Below, piece by piece: positions 48,751-58,640 of a DNA stretch of 64,000 nucleotides. The DNA comes from Thalassotalea sp. 42_200_T64 (GTDB lineage: Bacteria; Pseudomonadota; Gammaproteobacteria; Enterobacterales; Alteromonadaceae): NCBI GenBank assembly GCA_002162925.1, contig MABC01000042.1, forward strand, positions 48,349 to 112,348. The letters run 5' to 3'. Made by a program: the position numbers and the translations under genes. The number at the start of each line of letters is the position of its first letter. Position 1 is the first letter of the stretch. Under the pieces are notes generated by a model. That model ran no database searches and was not told the DNA's origin. It saw only the letters and a list, made by a program, of their open reading frames with translations.

Positions 48751-49920
48751 TTAATGATTATTTACAGAATTATCAGCATCAGACGTTGCTGTCACAGCGA
48801 ATTTTGTTTTCACTTGCTGACCAACGCGGATTTGTTGCACGCCGCTAATCACCAGTATTTGATCAATCACTAAACCTTCTTCAACGATAACTAAAGTGTC
48901 TACTCGTTTACCCAAAGTAACGTTGCTGCGTTTTACTTTATTGTCTTCAACAATGGTCATCACAAAATCGCCTTGCTGATCCGATTGCACCGCACTTTGC
49001 GGGATCATAATGGTATCGACTGGTGTCGGCGATTTCAGGATCACCTGAACGTATTGCCCCGGTTTTAAAATACCGTCGGGGTTTGGCACTGTCGCTCTGA
49101 CTTCCATAGAGCCGGTTTCAGGGTTTACCCGGTTTGAAATAAATTCGATTGAGCCTTGATGCTCATAAATATCATCGGCAGAAAAAGCAATTTCAACTAT
49201 TGGTTTGCGCGTACCCATTTTGATGTTTTCTTTTTGGTAACGGCGAACAATTTTCCAGTATACCTTTTCACTCAATTGAAATGGCACTTCCATCATATTC
49301 ACCGCAACTATGGTCGTTAATGAACCAACCTCGGGACTGACAATATCGCCGACACTAAATTTACTTCGGTCAATGGTACCCGATAATGGCGCAGCAATTT
49401 TACTGTAGGCCAGGTTCACTTTGGCGGTTTCTAGTTGTGCTTTTGCCGCTTCCAATTGCGAATTTGCCTCTGCCAGCTTGCCTTCTAAGTTATCCAATTC
49501 TGATTTAGAAATGTAACCATCTGGCGCTAATTCCTGACCACGGTTAAAGTTCTTTTGGGCAACACTTAAGGCCGAAACCGAGCGTGAGACTTCAGCTTTC
49601 ACCTGCTTGTATTGTGCTTGTAATTCATCATCATTGAGTTCAAACAACACATCGCCAGCAACCACCTTCGAGCCTTCTTTAAAATTGACGGCGGTAATTT
49701 TAGCCTTCACTCGAGCTTGAATAGCAACATCGCTGGAAGCGGTTAAATGGCCGACAAAGGTTGTGGTGTTTTGATAGGGGAATTGTTCAACCTTTTGCAC
49801 CACCACTTCTACTTGTGGTTTTTCTCGTTTTTGTTGTTCACAAGCCATCAGGCTTAACAAGATGATTATCACGAGCGGGGTTTTCGCTAAAGGCTTTTTT
49901 ATTAGAGCGGCTAATTTCAT
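48751..49920 (-). CDS. RND periplasmic adaptor lipoprotein (AcrA-type)
   Basis: The membrane-fusion protein links the RND permease to TolC. The start at 49920 gives MKLAALIKKPLAKTPLVIIILLSLMAC with a lipobox (LMAC); the extension to 49980 is unlikely. The domains are a lipoyl/barrel-sandwich hybrid (VGHLTASSDVAIQARVKAKI ... AYSKIAAPLSGTIDRSKFSVGD), a coiled-coil hairpin between them (about 120-180), a beta barrel and a membrane-proximal domain (IMIPQSAVQSDQQGDFVMTI). It forms an operon with the permease and is divergent from RND locus 2, 386 bp away. Confidence 0.95.
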   Translation of the reverse strand: MKLAALIKKPLAKTPLVIIILLSLMACEQQKREKPQVEVVVQKVEQFPYQNTTTFVGHLTASSDVAIQARVKAKITAVNFKEGSKVVAGDVLFELNDDELQAQYKQVKAEVSRSVSALSVAQKNFNRGQELAPDGYISKSELDNLEGKLAEANSQLEAAKAQLETAKVNLAYSKIAAPLSGTIDRSKFSVGDIVSPEVGSLTTIVAVNMMEVPFQLSEKVYWKIVRRYQKENIKMGTRKPIVEIAFSADDIYEHQGSIEFISNRVNPETGSMEVRATVPNPDGILKPGQYVQVILKSPTPVDTIMIPQSAVQSDQQGDFVMTIVEDNKVKRSNVTLGKRVDTLVIVEEGLVIDQILVISGVQQIRVGQQVKTKFAVTATSDADNSVNNH

Positions 49921-50221
49921 AGAAAGGTTCCGTTTATTTATCGAATGAGCAAGGTAGCGCTGCAAGTATGTTAGCAACATTTTAGCGGTTAAATGGATTT
50001 AATACCAATTTTTGCATTAAAGATGCTGATTAAATTATTTATCAATGAGACTGATTTATAACAGAAAGTTCAGAAAAAGCTGTAAGCTTTGGTGATAAAT
50101 TGTTATTTATCGTAACCAGGGTGCTGTTTGCCCTATTTTAATACCATCTATGCCTGTATTGATTACACTATAACCGCCGATAAAATCAGTGACATAATTA
50201 GAAACACTTTGCCAATGTTAA

Positions 50222-50243
50222 TGAGTTGTTAACTCACTATAAT
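50222..50243 (+). promoter_or_regulatory. Putative operator and -10 box of RND locus 2
   Basis: The palindrome TGAGTT-GTT-AACTCA (50222-50236) is followed one base later by a consensus -10 box TATAAT (50238-50243), 64 bp before the start codon. A repressor bound there would block RNA polymerase. The -35 is weak, and no dedicated regulator gene lies next to the locus. Confidence 0.5.
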
Positions 50244-50306
50244 GGCTGCATTAAATTGTGCACTTATACCCAAAGAAATAGATACAAAAAACAGAGATAC
50301 CGATAG

Positions 50307-53300
50307 ATGAACTTGACTCGCAGCTCGTTAAAAAATCCCGCCGCCATTTTGGTAATTGTCGCCCTAATATTTGTCTTTGGCGCGATCAGTATTGCTAAGC
50401 TGCCGATTCAATTAACGCCAGATATTGAGCAACCTCAAATTACTATATCGACCGGATGGCGCAGTGCTTCTCCGCAGGAAATGGAGTCGGTGATTATTGA
50501 ACCACAAGAGAACGTGGTGAAAAATACTCGCGGTGTCACCGATGTTACCACGAGCATTAACAGTGGTTTTGGCAACATTACCTTAACCTTCGATGTTGGC
50601 ACCAATATGCAACAGGCTATGCTTGATGTTATCAATAACCTTAACCAAGCTCCGCCATTACCTTTAGATGCGTTTGAACCGGTTGTTGCCGCCGGTGGGG
50701 GTAGAGGTGGTCCAAATGCCGCATCACTGTTGGTAAAAGTGCTTAAGAGTAACCCCAACAAAGAAATTGCCGATTATCAAAAAATCATTGAAGACGTGAT
50801 TGAGCCACGTCTTGCCCGCATTGATGGCATTGGCCAAGTGAATTTAAATTCAAAAAGACCAAAAGAACTAAGGATCAGCTTTGATCCCTACAAAGCTGCC
50901 GCCATGGGCATAGAGATAGGCAAAATCAGTAATCAGGTTGCCCGTTCTTCCGATGTTTCCGGAGGATTTGCCGACGTGGGTCGTCGTCAGTATACGGTAC
51001 GTTTTATTGGCCAATACGACGTCAATAACTTTACCGATATGATCATTGGTTATCAAAACCAACGACCTATTTATTTGAAAGATATTGCAGTAGTTGAACA
51101 AACCTTAGTCGACAAGTTTGGTTTAACGCTACGTAATGGTGACCCTGCCTATTACATTACGGTGACTCGCAATAGCGATGCCAATACGGTAAAACTTTTG
51201 GACAATATCAACCTTGCTATCGAAGAACTTAATCAGGGCACCCTTGCAGAGCATGGTTTAAGCATAGATTTAAGTTTTGATTCATCGGTACATATCCGCA
51301 CTGGTGAAGAGTAACCTCGGCTTAGGGGTATTGCTTGCGTTGGGCATTTTATGGCTGTTCTTACGAGGTTTAAAACCAACCTTGATCATTGCCACTACCA
51401 TTCCGGTATCCTTGATGGTGGCGTTTTTAGGATTAAGCCTGTTTGACAGAAGCCTAAATGTGATATCGCTTGCTGGCCTAGCCTTTGCGGTTGGTCTGGT
51501 ACTCGATGCCGCCATCATAGTACAAGAAAACATAGTCCGTTTGAAAGCCAATGGTTATGCCGATCATAAGGCGATAATACAAGGAACCACACAAGTCACC
51601 GGTGCTTTGTTTGCCTCAACCGCGACCAGTGTGGCGATTTTTTTACCCATTTTGTTTATGCAAGGTATTGAAGGCCAGCTATTTTCTGATCTCGCCTTAA
51701 CTTTGTCCATTGCCGTAATCGCATCTTTGGTGACGGCGATCACGATTTTGCCAATCGCCAGCAAATACTGGTTAACTGCCTTACCCGAAGCCGACCCATT
51801 TGAGCATTACTGGCAAAAGCTGACTAATTTAGTGATGCGTTTAACCAACTCCAGCGTAAAGCGCTTTACCTGGATAGGTATGTTGCTTGGTGGCTCGTTA
51901 GTGGTCAGTGCGCTGCTAATTCCAAAAACCGATTTTATGCCAAGAGCGCCTATCGATGGCTTCTTTTTCAATATCAGTTTGCCCCCAGGTGGCAACCTTG
52001 AGTTTGTTGAAAAAGAAATGGCCGAGTTGGTGAAACAGCGTATCGCCCCACATTTAAGTGGCGAAAAATTGCCGAAAATTAAAAGCTACAACTTCTATTC
52101 TTACGGCGCCAATTTCAGCGGTGGTTTTATTTATGCCGATGACCCTGGCAAAGTCGAAGAATTGATGACTATCGTGCAAGATGAAATCCTCGCCGGCTTG
52201 CCGGATACGCGAGTATATTTATTTCGCGGTTCAATGATTAATGTCAGTGGCGGCGGTAATGGCCGTTCGATTAATGTTGATATTCAAGGCTCAGATCTCG
52301 ATGAACTGATGGTCACCGCACAAGCTGGCCTTGATGCGATTCATGAGCATTTACCGGGCGTCGGCGCGCGACCTATTCCAGGCCTGTCAATGGCAGAACC
52401 TGAGTTGCAACTGATCCCAAACGATCGCCGTATTACCCAGGCGGGATTAAACCGTAGTGATATCGCCAATGCAGTTCGCGCCTTTACCGACGGCCTATTT
52501 GTCAGTGAATACTTTGATGGTAACGACAGAATGAACGTTATTTTACGTGGCTCTGCCTGGTCCAACCCGGACGAACTGGCAGCAATGCCAATATACACGC
52601 CACTTGCCGGCGTACAAACGTTAGGTGAACTCACCGAGATTAAACGTACCGTTGGCCCTACACAGTTACGTCGGGTAGATGGTCAGCGAACGATTAGTAT
52701 AATGGTATCACCGCCAGAGAATATGTCGATGGAAGAAGCGTTAACGGCATTGAATAGCAAAGTGATCCCACAAATGAATGAGCTGCTACCGGCGGATGCC
52801 AGTATTAAACTCAGTGGTAATGCCAATAAAATGAAAAATGCCATTACTGACATGATGCTAAATTTTGCTCTGGCGTTGATCATTTTATTCTTACTGATGA
52901 CGGCACTGTTTAAGTCTGCCAAAGACAGCATGTTGGTGTTATTGGTAATGCCAATGGCGGTTGCCGGTGGAGTTATTTCCCTTGCCTTATTAAATTTAGT
53001 GACGTTTCAATCGCTCGATTTATTGACCATGATAGGCTTTATCATTTTGTTAGGCTTAGTGGTAAATAACGCCATATTATTAGTCGATCAAACCCGTGTT
53101 GCTGAACGTGAAGGCGCTAACCGACGCGTTGCTGTGGCACAAGCCATTCGTATTCGCGCCAGACCGGTGTACATGAGTACCCTCACCAGTTTATTCGGCA
53201 TGTTGCCACTTATGGCAATGCCTGGAGTTGGAGCAGAAATCTACCGAGGTTTAGCAACCGTGATTGTTGGCGGCATGGCAATTAGTGCCATTTTCACCTT

Positions 53301-53439
53301 AATATTGTTACCCAGTTTATTGCGCATCGGGGAAGGCAAAAGTGAAAACCGTACTAAAAACCAAAATGAAAATAACAGTTCTGCCGATCTGCAAACAAAT
53401 AACAACCAACAGCCGCATTTAACGGCAGCTAATGAGTAA
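50307..53439 (+). pseudogene. RND efflux permease, broken by one frameshift
   Basis: Two frames make one RND permease of about 1040 residues. The first part (50307-51314) runs from MNLTRSSLKNPAAILVIVALIFVFG to LSFDSSVHIR; the second (51277-53439) resumes at LVKSNLGLGVLLALGILWLFLRG, covering TM2 to TM12 with GLVLDAAIIVQENIVRL in TM4. The break is near 51297-51301, exactly before TM2, and one added or two removed bases rejoin the frames. The TM4 motif has a single Asp (LDAA), typical of an RND subfamily distinct from AcrB. Everything else looks intact, so it may be a recent mutation, a sequencing error or (less likely) programmed frameshifting. The adaptor gene follows by 3 bp. Confidence 0.85.
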
Positions 53440-53442
53440 AAT

Positions 53443-54507
53443 ATGAATATTGTAAAAATGAAATACGCATTATTATTTAGCAGTGCCCTACTGGTTCATA
53501 ATTTCGCGCTAGCACAAGACGAACGCCCGGCGAGTCCGGTAAAAGTTGAGCCGGTAAAACAAACCAAACTCTCCCCCAGCGCCAATTTACTCGGTACTGT
53601 ATATAGTCAGTCAAATGTGGCCATCACCGCGGGTGTTAATGGCCAGTTAGAATGGATTATCGAACCGGGCAGCTTTGTTGAACAAGGTGATACCTTAGTA
53701 AAAATGGATACCTTGCCGTTAGAGTTAAAGCAACTTGAAAAACAAGCGCAGATAAAACGTGAAAGCATTAATTTAAATTACTTAAAGCGCGGGTTAAAGC
53801 GCTTACAAACGTTAAAAGCGCAAAACAATACCGCTGAATTTCAGTTGGATCAAACTCAATCAAAATACGAATTGAGCCAAGCCGATTTAGAAATCGCCGA
53901 GTTGAAATTGAAACAAATTAACGACCAATTAGAACGAGCCCATATTAAGGCTCCGTTTGCCGGTGTGATCACAGAACGCCTAGAGCGTGAAGGTACTGAT
54001 GTGAATCGTTCGCAAGTGTTGTTGCGCATGCTCGATACCGAAAACTTACAAGTACGCTTATTTGTGCCGATCAGATACTTAGCATATATCAAAAAAAATA
54101 AGCCGTTAAATGTCTTTAATGAGCACTACAATACTTTGGCTAACATCATTGCCATTATCCCTGCTGCCGATCCTCGTTCACAAACGTTCGAATTGCGGGT
54201 TAGCTTAAACACCGACGGCGTGGATAAGTGGACCGCAGGAGAGTTAGTAAAAGTTGAAGTGCCGGTACAGGCGGATATTGAAACCTTAGCCATCCACCGC
54301 GATGCATTAATATTGCGCAGTAGAGAAACCTACGTAATGATGATAGATCAAGACAATGTTGCCCACAAAATGCCGGTAGAAGTGGGCAATGGCCAAGGTG
54401 AATGGGTATCGATTGAGGGTGAACTTACCCCAGGCGATAACGTCGCAACCCGTGGCGCAGAGCGTTTACAGGACGGTCAGAAGGTCAGTATCCAGAATAA
54501 GAGTTAA
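53443..54507 (+). CDS. RND periplasmic adaptor protein
   Basis: The membrane-fusion partner of the RND locus 2 permease starts 3 bp after its stop (AGTAAAATATG). The 354-residue product has a cleavable signal peptide ending NFALAQ rather than a lipobox, a barrel-sandwich/lipoyl domain (NVAITAGVNGQLEWIIEPGSFVEQGDTLVKMD), a coiled coil (about 95-165, rich in Lys/Leu/Gln), AHIKAPFAGVITERLEREGTDVNRSQVL and a C-terminal proximal domain (TRGAERLQDGQKV). It is complete, unlike the permease. No channel gene follows. Confidence 0.93.
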   Translation: MNIVKMKYALLFSSALLVHNFALAQDERPASPVKVEPVKQTKLSPSANLLGTVYSQSNVAITAGVNGQLEWIIEPGSFVEQGDTLVKMDTLPLELKQLEKQAQIKRESINLNYLKRGLKRLQTLKAQNNTAEFQLDQTQSKYELSQADLEIAELKLKQINDQLERAHIKAPFAGVITERLEREGTDVNRSQVLLRMLDTENLQVRLFVPIRYLAYIKKNKPLNVFNEHYNTLANIIAIIPAADPRSQTFELRVSLNTDGVDKWTAGELVKVEVPVQADIETLAIHRDALILRSRETYVMMIDQDNVAHKMPVEVGNGQGEWVSIEGELTPGDNVATRGAERLQDGQKVSIQNKS

Positions 54508-54568
54508 TCGCTTCGAGAAACGATGAGTCTTTGGTGGATTGAGCTGGCATATCAAAAATGAATTTTGT

Positions 54569-55879
54569 TTATTCAGGTTCAGAATAACCCGACCAGATAT
54601 CTGCATTTATTGTCGTTTTCTTTTTGCGTTTTTTCTTACCGCTGCCTTCAGGCTTTGCCATCGGTTTATCTGCGGCTAAAATTGAATCACCGGTAATTTC
54701 ATCGACTTCAAAACCTTCAACTTGCTCACGTTCAAGCCGGATCTTGTTCTTCTTCTCGATTACTTTGAAATGATGATAATCTTCATGATCGATAAGCGAT
54801 AATGCTAAGCCCACTTCACCGGCACGGCCACTTCGACCAATACGGTGCATGTAGTCTGATGGACTTCTAGGTAAGTCAAAATTGATCACCACGGGCAGTT
54901 TTTCGATGTCGATACCACGGGCAGCAATATCCGTTGCAATTAACACGTCAATCTCGCCTGCTTTAAACGCGTCAAGCACACGATTACGAGCGCCCTGGCC
55001 TTTATCGCCATGAAACACTTCTGCGGTAATGCCACGTTTAGAGAGTTTTTCAGCCAAGTGATTACAGCTGTTTTTGGCATTGACGAAAATAAGCGCTTGT
55101 CGCCATTGATGTTGCTTAATCAAATGCGCTAACAAGGCTGTTTTTCCCCCCTTGTTAACGGTAAAAACGCGCTGTACTAAGGTGCTGGCGTCGCTACTTT
55201 GCAATTGTATTTCAACCGGGTCGTTGAGCAATTCTTGGGTTAAAGCCTGTACTTGCTCAGGAAAGGTCGCTGAAAATAGTAAAATTTGCTTTTTCTTTGG
55301 CAATAATGCTAACAACGCAGATAGCTCGTCAGTAAAGCCTAGACTTAACATCCTGTCGGCTTCATCAAGCACTAAGGTTTTAACCCTATCGAGCTTAATG
55401 GCATTAGTTGAAATCAAATTGAGTAATCGACCAGGCGTTGCAACCAAAATATCAGTGCCGCCGCGTAATGCGAGCATTTGGGTATTCGCTGATACACCAC
55501 CAAAAACAGCAAGCGTTTTAATCACGCCGTTAAAATGCACCGCATAAGATTTAATGCTGTCAGCAACTTGCTTGGCTAGTTCACGGGTAGGCACCAAAAT
55601 CAGTCCTGTAACATAGTTACCTTTACTGCTTTTGCGACTCAATGATTTTTCAGTCTGTTGTTGCATAAAAAGGTGCTGCAATATCGGCAGTGCAAAGGTG
55701 GCTGTTTTACCCGAACCGGTATTTGCCCCTGCAATTAAGTCACGTCCCGCTAATACACTTGGGATAGCTTGCGCTTGAATGGGCGTTGGCTGCTGATATT
55801 CCAGCTCAGTTAATCGAGCTAACAAGGGTGGAATAAGGCCGAGATCGGTAAAGTTGGCTGGCGTTGTGACAGTGGTCAT
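54569..55879 (-). CDS. DEAD-box ATP-dependent RNA helicase (RhlE-like)
   Basis: The enzyme unwinds short RNA duplexes, typically in ribosome assembly or RNA decay. The start MTTVTTPANFTDLGL at 55879 is favoured; the extension to 55960 is not conserved. Motifs in order: Q motif FTDLGL...QQPTPIQAQAIP, Walker A GANTGSGKT, PTRELAKQV, VATPGRLL, VLDEADRML, FSATF, ATDIAARGIDI and HRIGRSGRAG. A basic Lys-rich C-terminal tail (GSGKKKRKKKTT) follows. The overall length of 436 residues and the tail resemble RhlE. It is monocistronic and convergent with RND locus 2. Confidence 0.94.
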   Translation of the reverse strand: MTTVTTPANFTDLGLIPPLLARLTELEYQQPTPIQAQAIPSVLAGRDLIAGANTGSGKTATFALPILQHLFMQQQTEKSLSRKSSKGNYVTGLILVPTRELAKQVADSIKSYAVHFNGVIKTLAVFGGVSANTQMLALRGGTDILVATPGRLLNLISTNAIKLDRVKTLVLDEADRMLSLGFTDELSALLALLPKKKQILLFSATFPEQVQALTQELLNDPVEIQLQSSDASTLVQRVFTVNKGGKTALLAHLIKQHQWRQALIFVNAKNSCNHLAEKLSKRGITAEVFHGDKGQGARNRVLDAFKAGEIDVLIATDIAARGIDIEKLPVVINFDLPRSPSDYMHRIGRSGRAGEVGLALSLIDHEDYHHFKVIEKKNKIRLEREQVEGFEVDEITGDSILAADKPMAKPEGSGKKKRKKKTTINADIWSGYSEPE

Positions 55880-56029
55880 TAATATAAAGGGCTCAGAGCT
55901 AATACAATAGTCCACTATTTTAGCGTATTTATGCCCTGTTAAGTTAGTGAAATCGATCAAACCCTGCCGTAATGTCTTTCAATCCCCGTATAGACCAAGC
56001 TTGATCCGACGCTAAGTTCCAAGCGTTAA

Positions 56030-56062
56030 GTAAAAAAACCCAACTTTTGTCGGGTTTTATTA
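56030..56062 (-). terminator. Intrinsic terminator of the nag operon
   Basis: On the minus strand AAAACCCGAC, AAAA, GTTGGGTTTT, then a T run, 30 bp after the nagP reading frame ends. Confidence 0.85.
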
Positions 56063-56090
56063 CTTTTTAGAGGGAGATAATGTTTTTTTG

Positions 56091-57364
56091 TTATTTCCAA
56101 CTGCGCATTTTATGGCCTTTTAATGCATAAAACAAGATAAACAGATAGCATGGTAGGGCAACCCAATATGCCAACTGCATATCGTCAAAACTTTGCGCCA
56201 CGGCACCAAATAACAAAGGTAATAACGCACCACCCGCAATACCCATAATTAATAGCGCCGAGCCCTGGGCCGTATATTTCCCTAAGCCTTCCAGTGCCAA
56301 TGGCCAAATAGACGGCCACACTAAGGCGTGAGATAAGCCCATCAAAGCGACAAAGGTTATGGAATTGGGGATCACCAGAATACCTGACCAGCCCCAGATC
56401 AATTCAGCAATCGAAGTACTCGTTGTTGAACTCATCACCACACCCAATATACATAAACTGCCAGCGATTGCCGAAGCCGTTAATGCGGTTTTCTGAGTCA
56501 GGTAACGCGGGATAGCAACAGTACCAATAATATAGCCGATAACCATACACACCATAGTGTAAGAGGTTAATGAAGCAAAATGCTCTACCCCAATACCAGA
56601 GCCATATAAGCCGATAGTATCGGCGGCAATAACCTCAACACCAACGTATGAAAACAGCGCCACGGCACCTAATATGGCCTGTGGATAATGTAAAATACCC
56701 TTGGTGTTTTCAACTTCCGATTTCTCTTCTTCAATGTGCAATTCAGGTAGATGTGAATATTTAACTAAGACAATTAACCCCGTGAGTACGATAGCCATAT
56801 AAATATAAGGTGAAATTAAATGCGATGATAATTCTTCAATTTGTGCCGCTCGTGCGATGGCATCCAAGCTTGCCAAATGTTCTTCCGAAAAATCACTCAT
56901 TCCCGACAGGACGAAAGTGGTAAATAAAATCGGTACCAAAACCCCTGCGCATTTATTGACTATACCCATGATAGAGATACGAACCGCTGCGGTTTCTTTC
57001 GGTCCAACATGCACTAAATATGGGTTTGAAGCCGTTTGTAAGATAGTTAAGCCGGTTCCTAAGACAAATAATGCATCTAAAAAGAAGCTATAATTTGCCG
57101 TTGTTGCCGCCGGAATAAACAACAAAGAGCCAACAACCATTATCGCCAAACCAATTACCATACCATTACGGTGTAAGCGATGTAAAACGCAAACGTCACA
57201 AATAACGCCTGAAATTCATTTAATTCGCATATAATTTTTAAAAATGGAATTAATGAGCCATTTAACCAGGTGACGAAACCGAAGATAAAAAACAAGATCC
57301 CGATGATGAACATCGGCATTATGCTGCTTTGCTGATCCTTCTGTGTGTCGATTGTAGTTGTCAT
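56091..57364 (-). pseudogene. nagP: NagP-type GlcNAc permease (MFS, FucP family), internal deletion
   Basis: The two frames belong to one FucP/NagP-family sugar:proton symporter. The N-terminal part reads MPMFIIGILFFIFGFVTWLNGSLIPFLKIICELNEFQALFVTFAFYIAYTVM and stops at 57155. The rest (from 57161) reads NGMVIGLAIMVVGSLLFIPAA through ten further membrane segments. The family has about 16 residues (ALPS...GYK) between them, missing here, so roughly 46 bp were lost at about 57163-57172 together with the frame. The remaining junction ACCGTAATGG fits both flanks, suggesting deletion between short repeats. As last gene of the nag operon, its loss would remove inner-membrane GlcNAc uptake unless another permease exists. 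Confidence 0.85.
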
Positions 57365-57477
57365 AATTGTGCCTTTTGTTTCAGCGTTTAATAGCTAATT
57401 ATTGTTATTTTTATATAGTTCGCTTATTTCTCACATCCGCAAGAAACAAATAAAGAAATATTGTGCTTCAAGCTGCT

Positions 57478-57505
57478 CGTTTCTCGTTTCTCGTTTCTCG
57501 TTTCT
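57478..57505. repeat. 7-bp tandem array, CGTTTCT x4, inside the nag operon
   Basis: Four perfect copies of CGTTTCT (AGAAACG on the other strand) between nagA and nagP. The last unit touches the nagA stop codon at 57504-57506. Confidence 0.93.
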
Positions 57506-58640
57506 AAAGAGAATACACTTGCTCGCCATTGATCCAAGTTTCCGCTACCGTTAGATCATCATTTAAAATTACAAAGTCGGCATTAAAACCGACTTGTAAG
57601 CGTCCAAGCTGGTTTTCAACATTGAGAAATTCTGCCGGATACGTTGCTGCCATGCGCAATGCTTCGGTTAACTCAACATTTAATTTCTCAACGGTATTTT
57701 TTACGGCACTCGCCATATCTAAACAAGAGCCGGCAAGTTCACCGGTTAAGGCATTTAATCGGTCGCCGGTGCGCACTATTTTCGAGCCGAAGAACGGAAA
57801 ACTGTCATCATCAGTCCCTACCGGTGGCATCGCATCGGTCACTAAGATGATCTTGCCATTGGTTTTTGCTTTAATCGCCAATTTACAAGCATCATAGTGT
57901 ACGTGGTGGCCATCAACGATTAAGCCGCACCAGCTATTATCATCGAGTAATGCCGCCCCTACCATGCCAGGTTCACGCGACTGAAATGCTGACATCGCAT
58001 TAAATAAATGAGTAAAACCAGTTGCGCCAGCGGCTAACGCATTGAGTACCGTTTGATAGTCGGCATTAGAATGCCCCAAACACACATGAACGCCCGCATC
58101 GACTAAGGTTTTAATATCACTAACGCTAGCATTTTCAGGCGCAAGTGTGACTACCACAATACCTAAATCCTGACGGGTAAACACCGTCATTTCAGCCGCA
58201 CTAATACTGCGAATAAATTCAGGGCTATGTACGCCCTTTTTCGGAATCGATAAGTGTGGGCCTTCAAAATGCACACCTAAAACACCAGCAGCATTCTCCT
58301 TAATCGCTGCGCTTATCGCATCGGCAGCTTGTTGCATTACCTTAACATCATCGGTGATCAATGTTGGCAGCAGTCCTGTGGTACCAAATTTGGCGTGTGC
58401 TTGTGCAATCGCGGCAATGGTTTGTACCGTTGGCTCTGCGTTAAACAACGCGCCACCACCACCATTAACTTGAACATCGATGTAACCTGGGGCGATTAAG
58501 CCTGGACGAACATCGTCAAGTTCAGCCGCGATAACCGCTTCAATTGCAACAATTTTGCCATTCTGAAAACTGATTTTGACGTTTTCTTTGATTGTTTGGC
58601 CATCGAAGAATTTTGCTATTGCCAGCGACTTGATCATCAT
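57504..58640 (-). CDS. nagA: N-acetylglucosamine-6-phosphate deacetylase
   Basis: NagA removes acetate from GlcNAc-6-P to give glucosamine-6-P. The 378-residue amidohydrolase has the metal-site motifs HFEGPHLS, HLFNAMSAFQSREPG with its preceding GATGFTH, IVDGHHVHYDACKLA and LVTDAMPPVG. The N-terminal GYIDVQVNGGGG follows the family. The first ATG overlaps the nagB-II stop (TAATG), so translation is coupled; a second ATG follows at once. The middle gene of the nag operon. Confidence 0.97.
   Translation of the reverse strand: MMIKSLAIAKFFDGQTIKENVKISFQNGKIVAIEAVIAAELDDVRPGLIAPGYIDVQVNGGGGALFNAEPTVQTIAAIAQAHAKFGTTGLLPTLITDDVKVMQQAADAISAAIKENAAGVLGVHFEGPHLSIPKKGVHSPEFIRSISAAEMTVFTRQDLGIVVVTLAPENASVSDIKTLVDAGVHVCLGHSNADYQTVLNALAAGATGFTHLFNAMSAFQSREPGMVGAALLDDNSWCGLIVDGHHVHYDACKLAIKAKTNGKIILVTDAMPPVGTDDDSFPFFGSKIVRTGDRLNALTGELAGSCLDMASAVKNTVEKLNVELTEALRMAATYPAEFLNVENQLGRLQVGFNADFVILNDDLTVAETWINGEQVYSL

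Noticed and set aside
51277..51330. Programmed ribosomal frameshift in the second RND permease
   Set aside because: No slippery heptamer or strong downstream structure was seen; a mutation or sequencing error is simpler.
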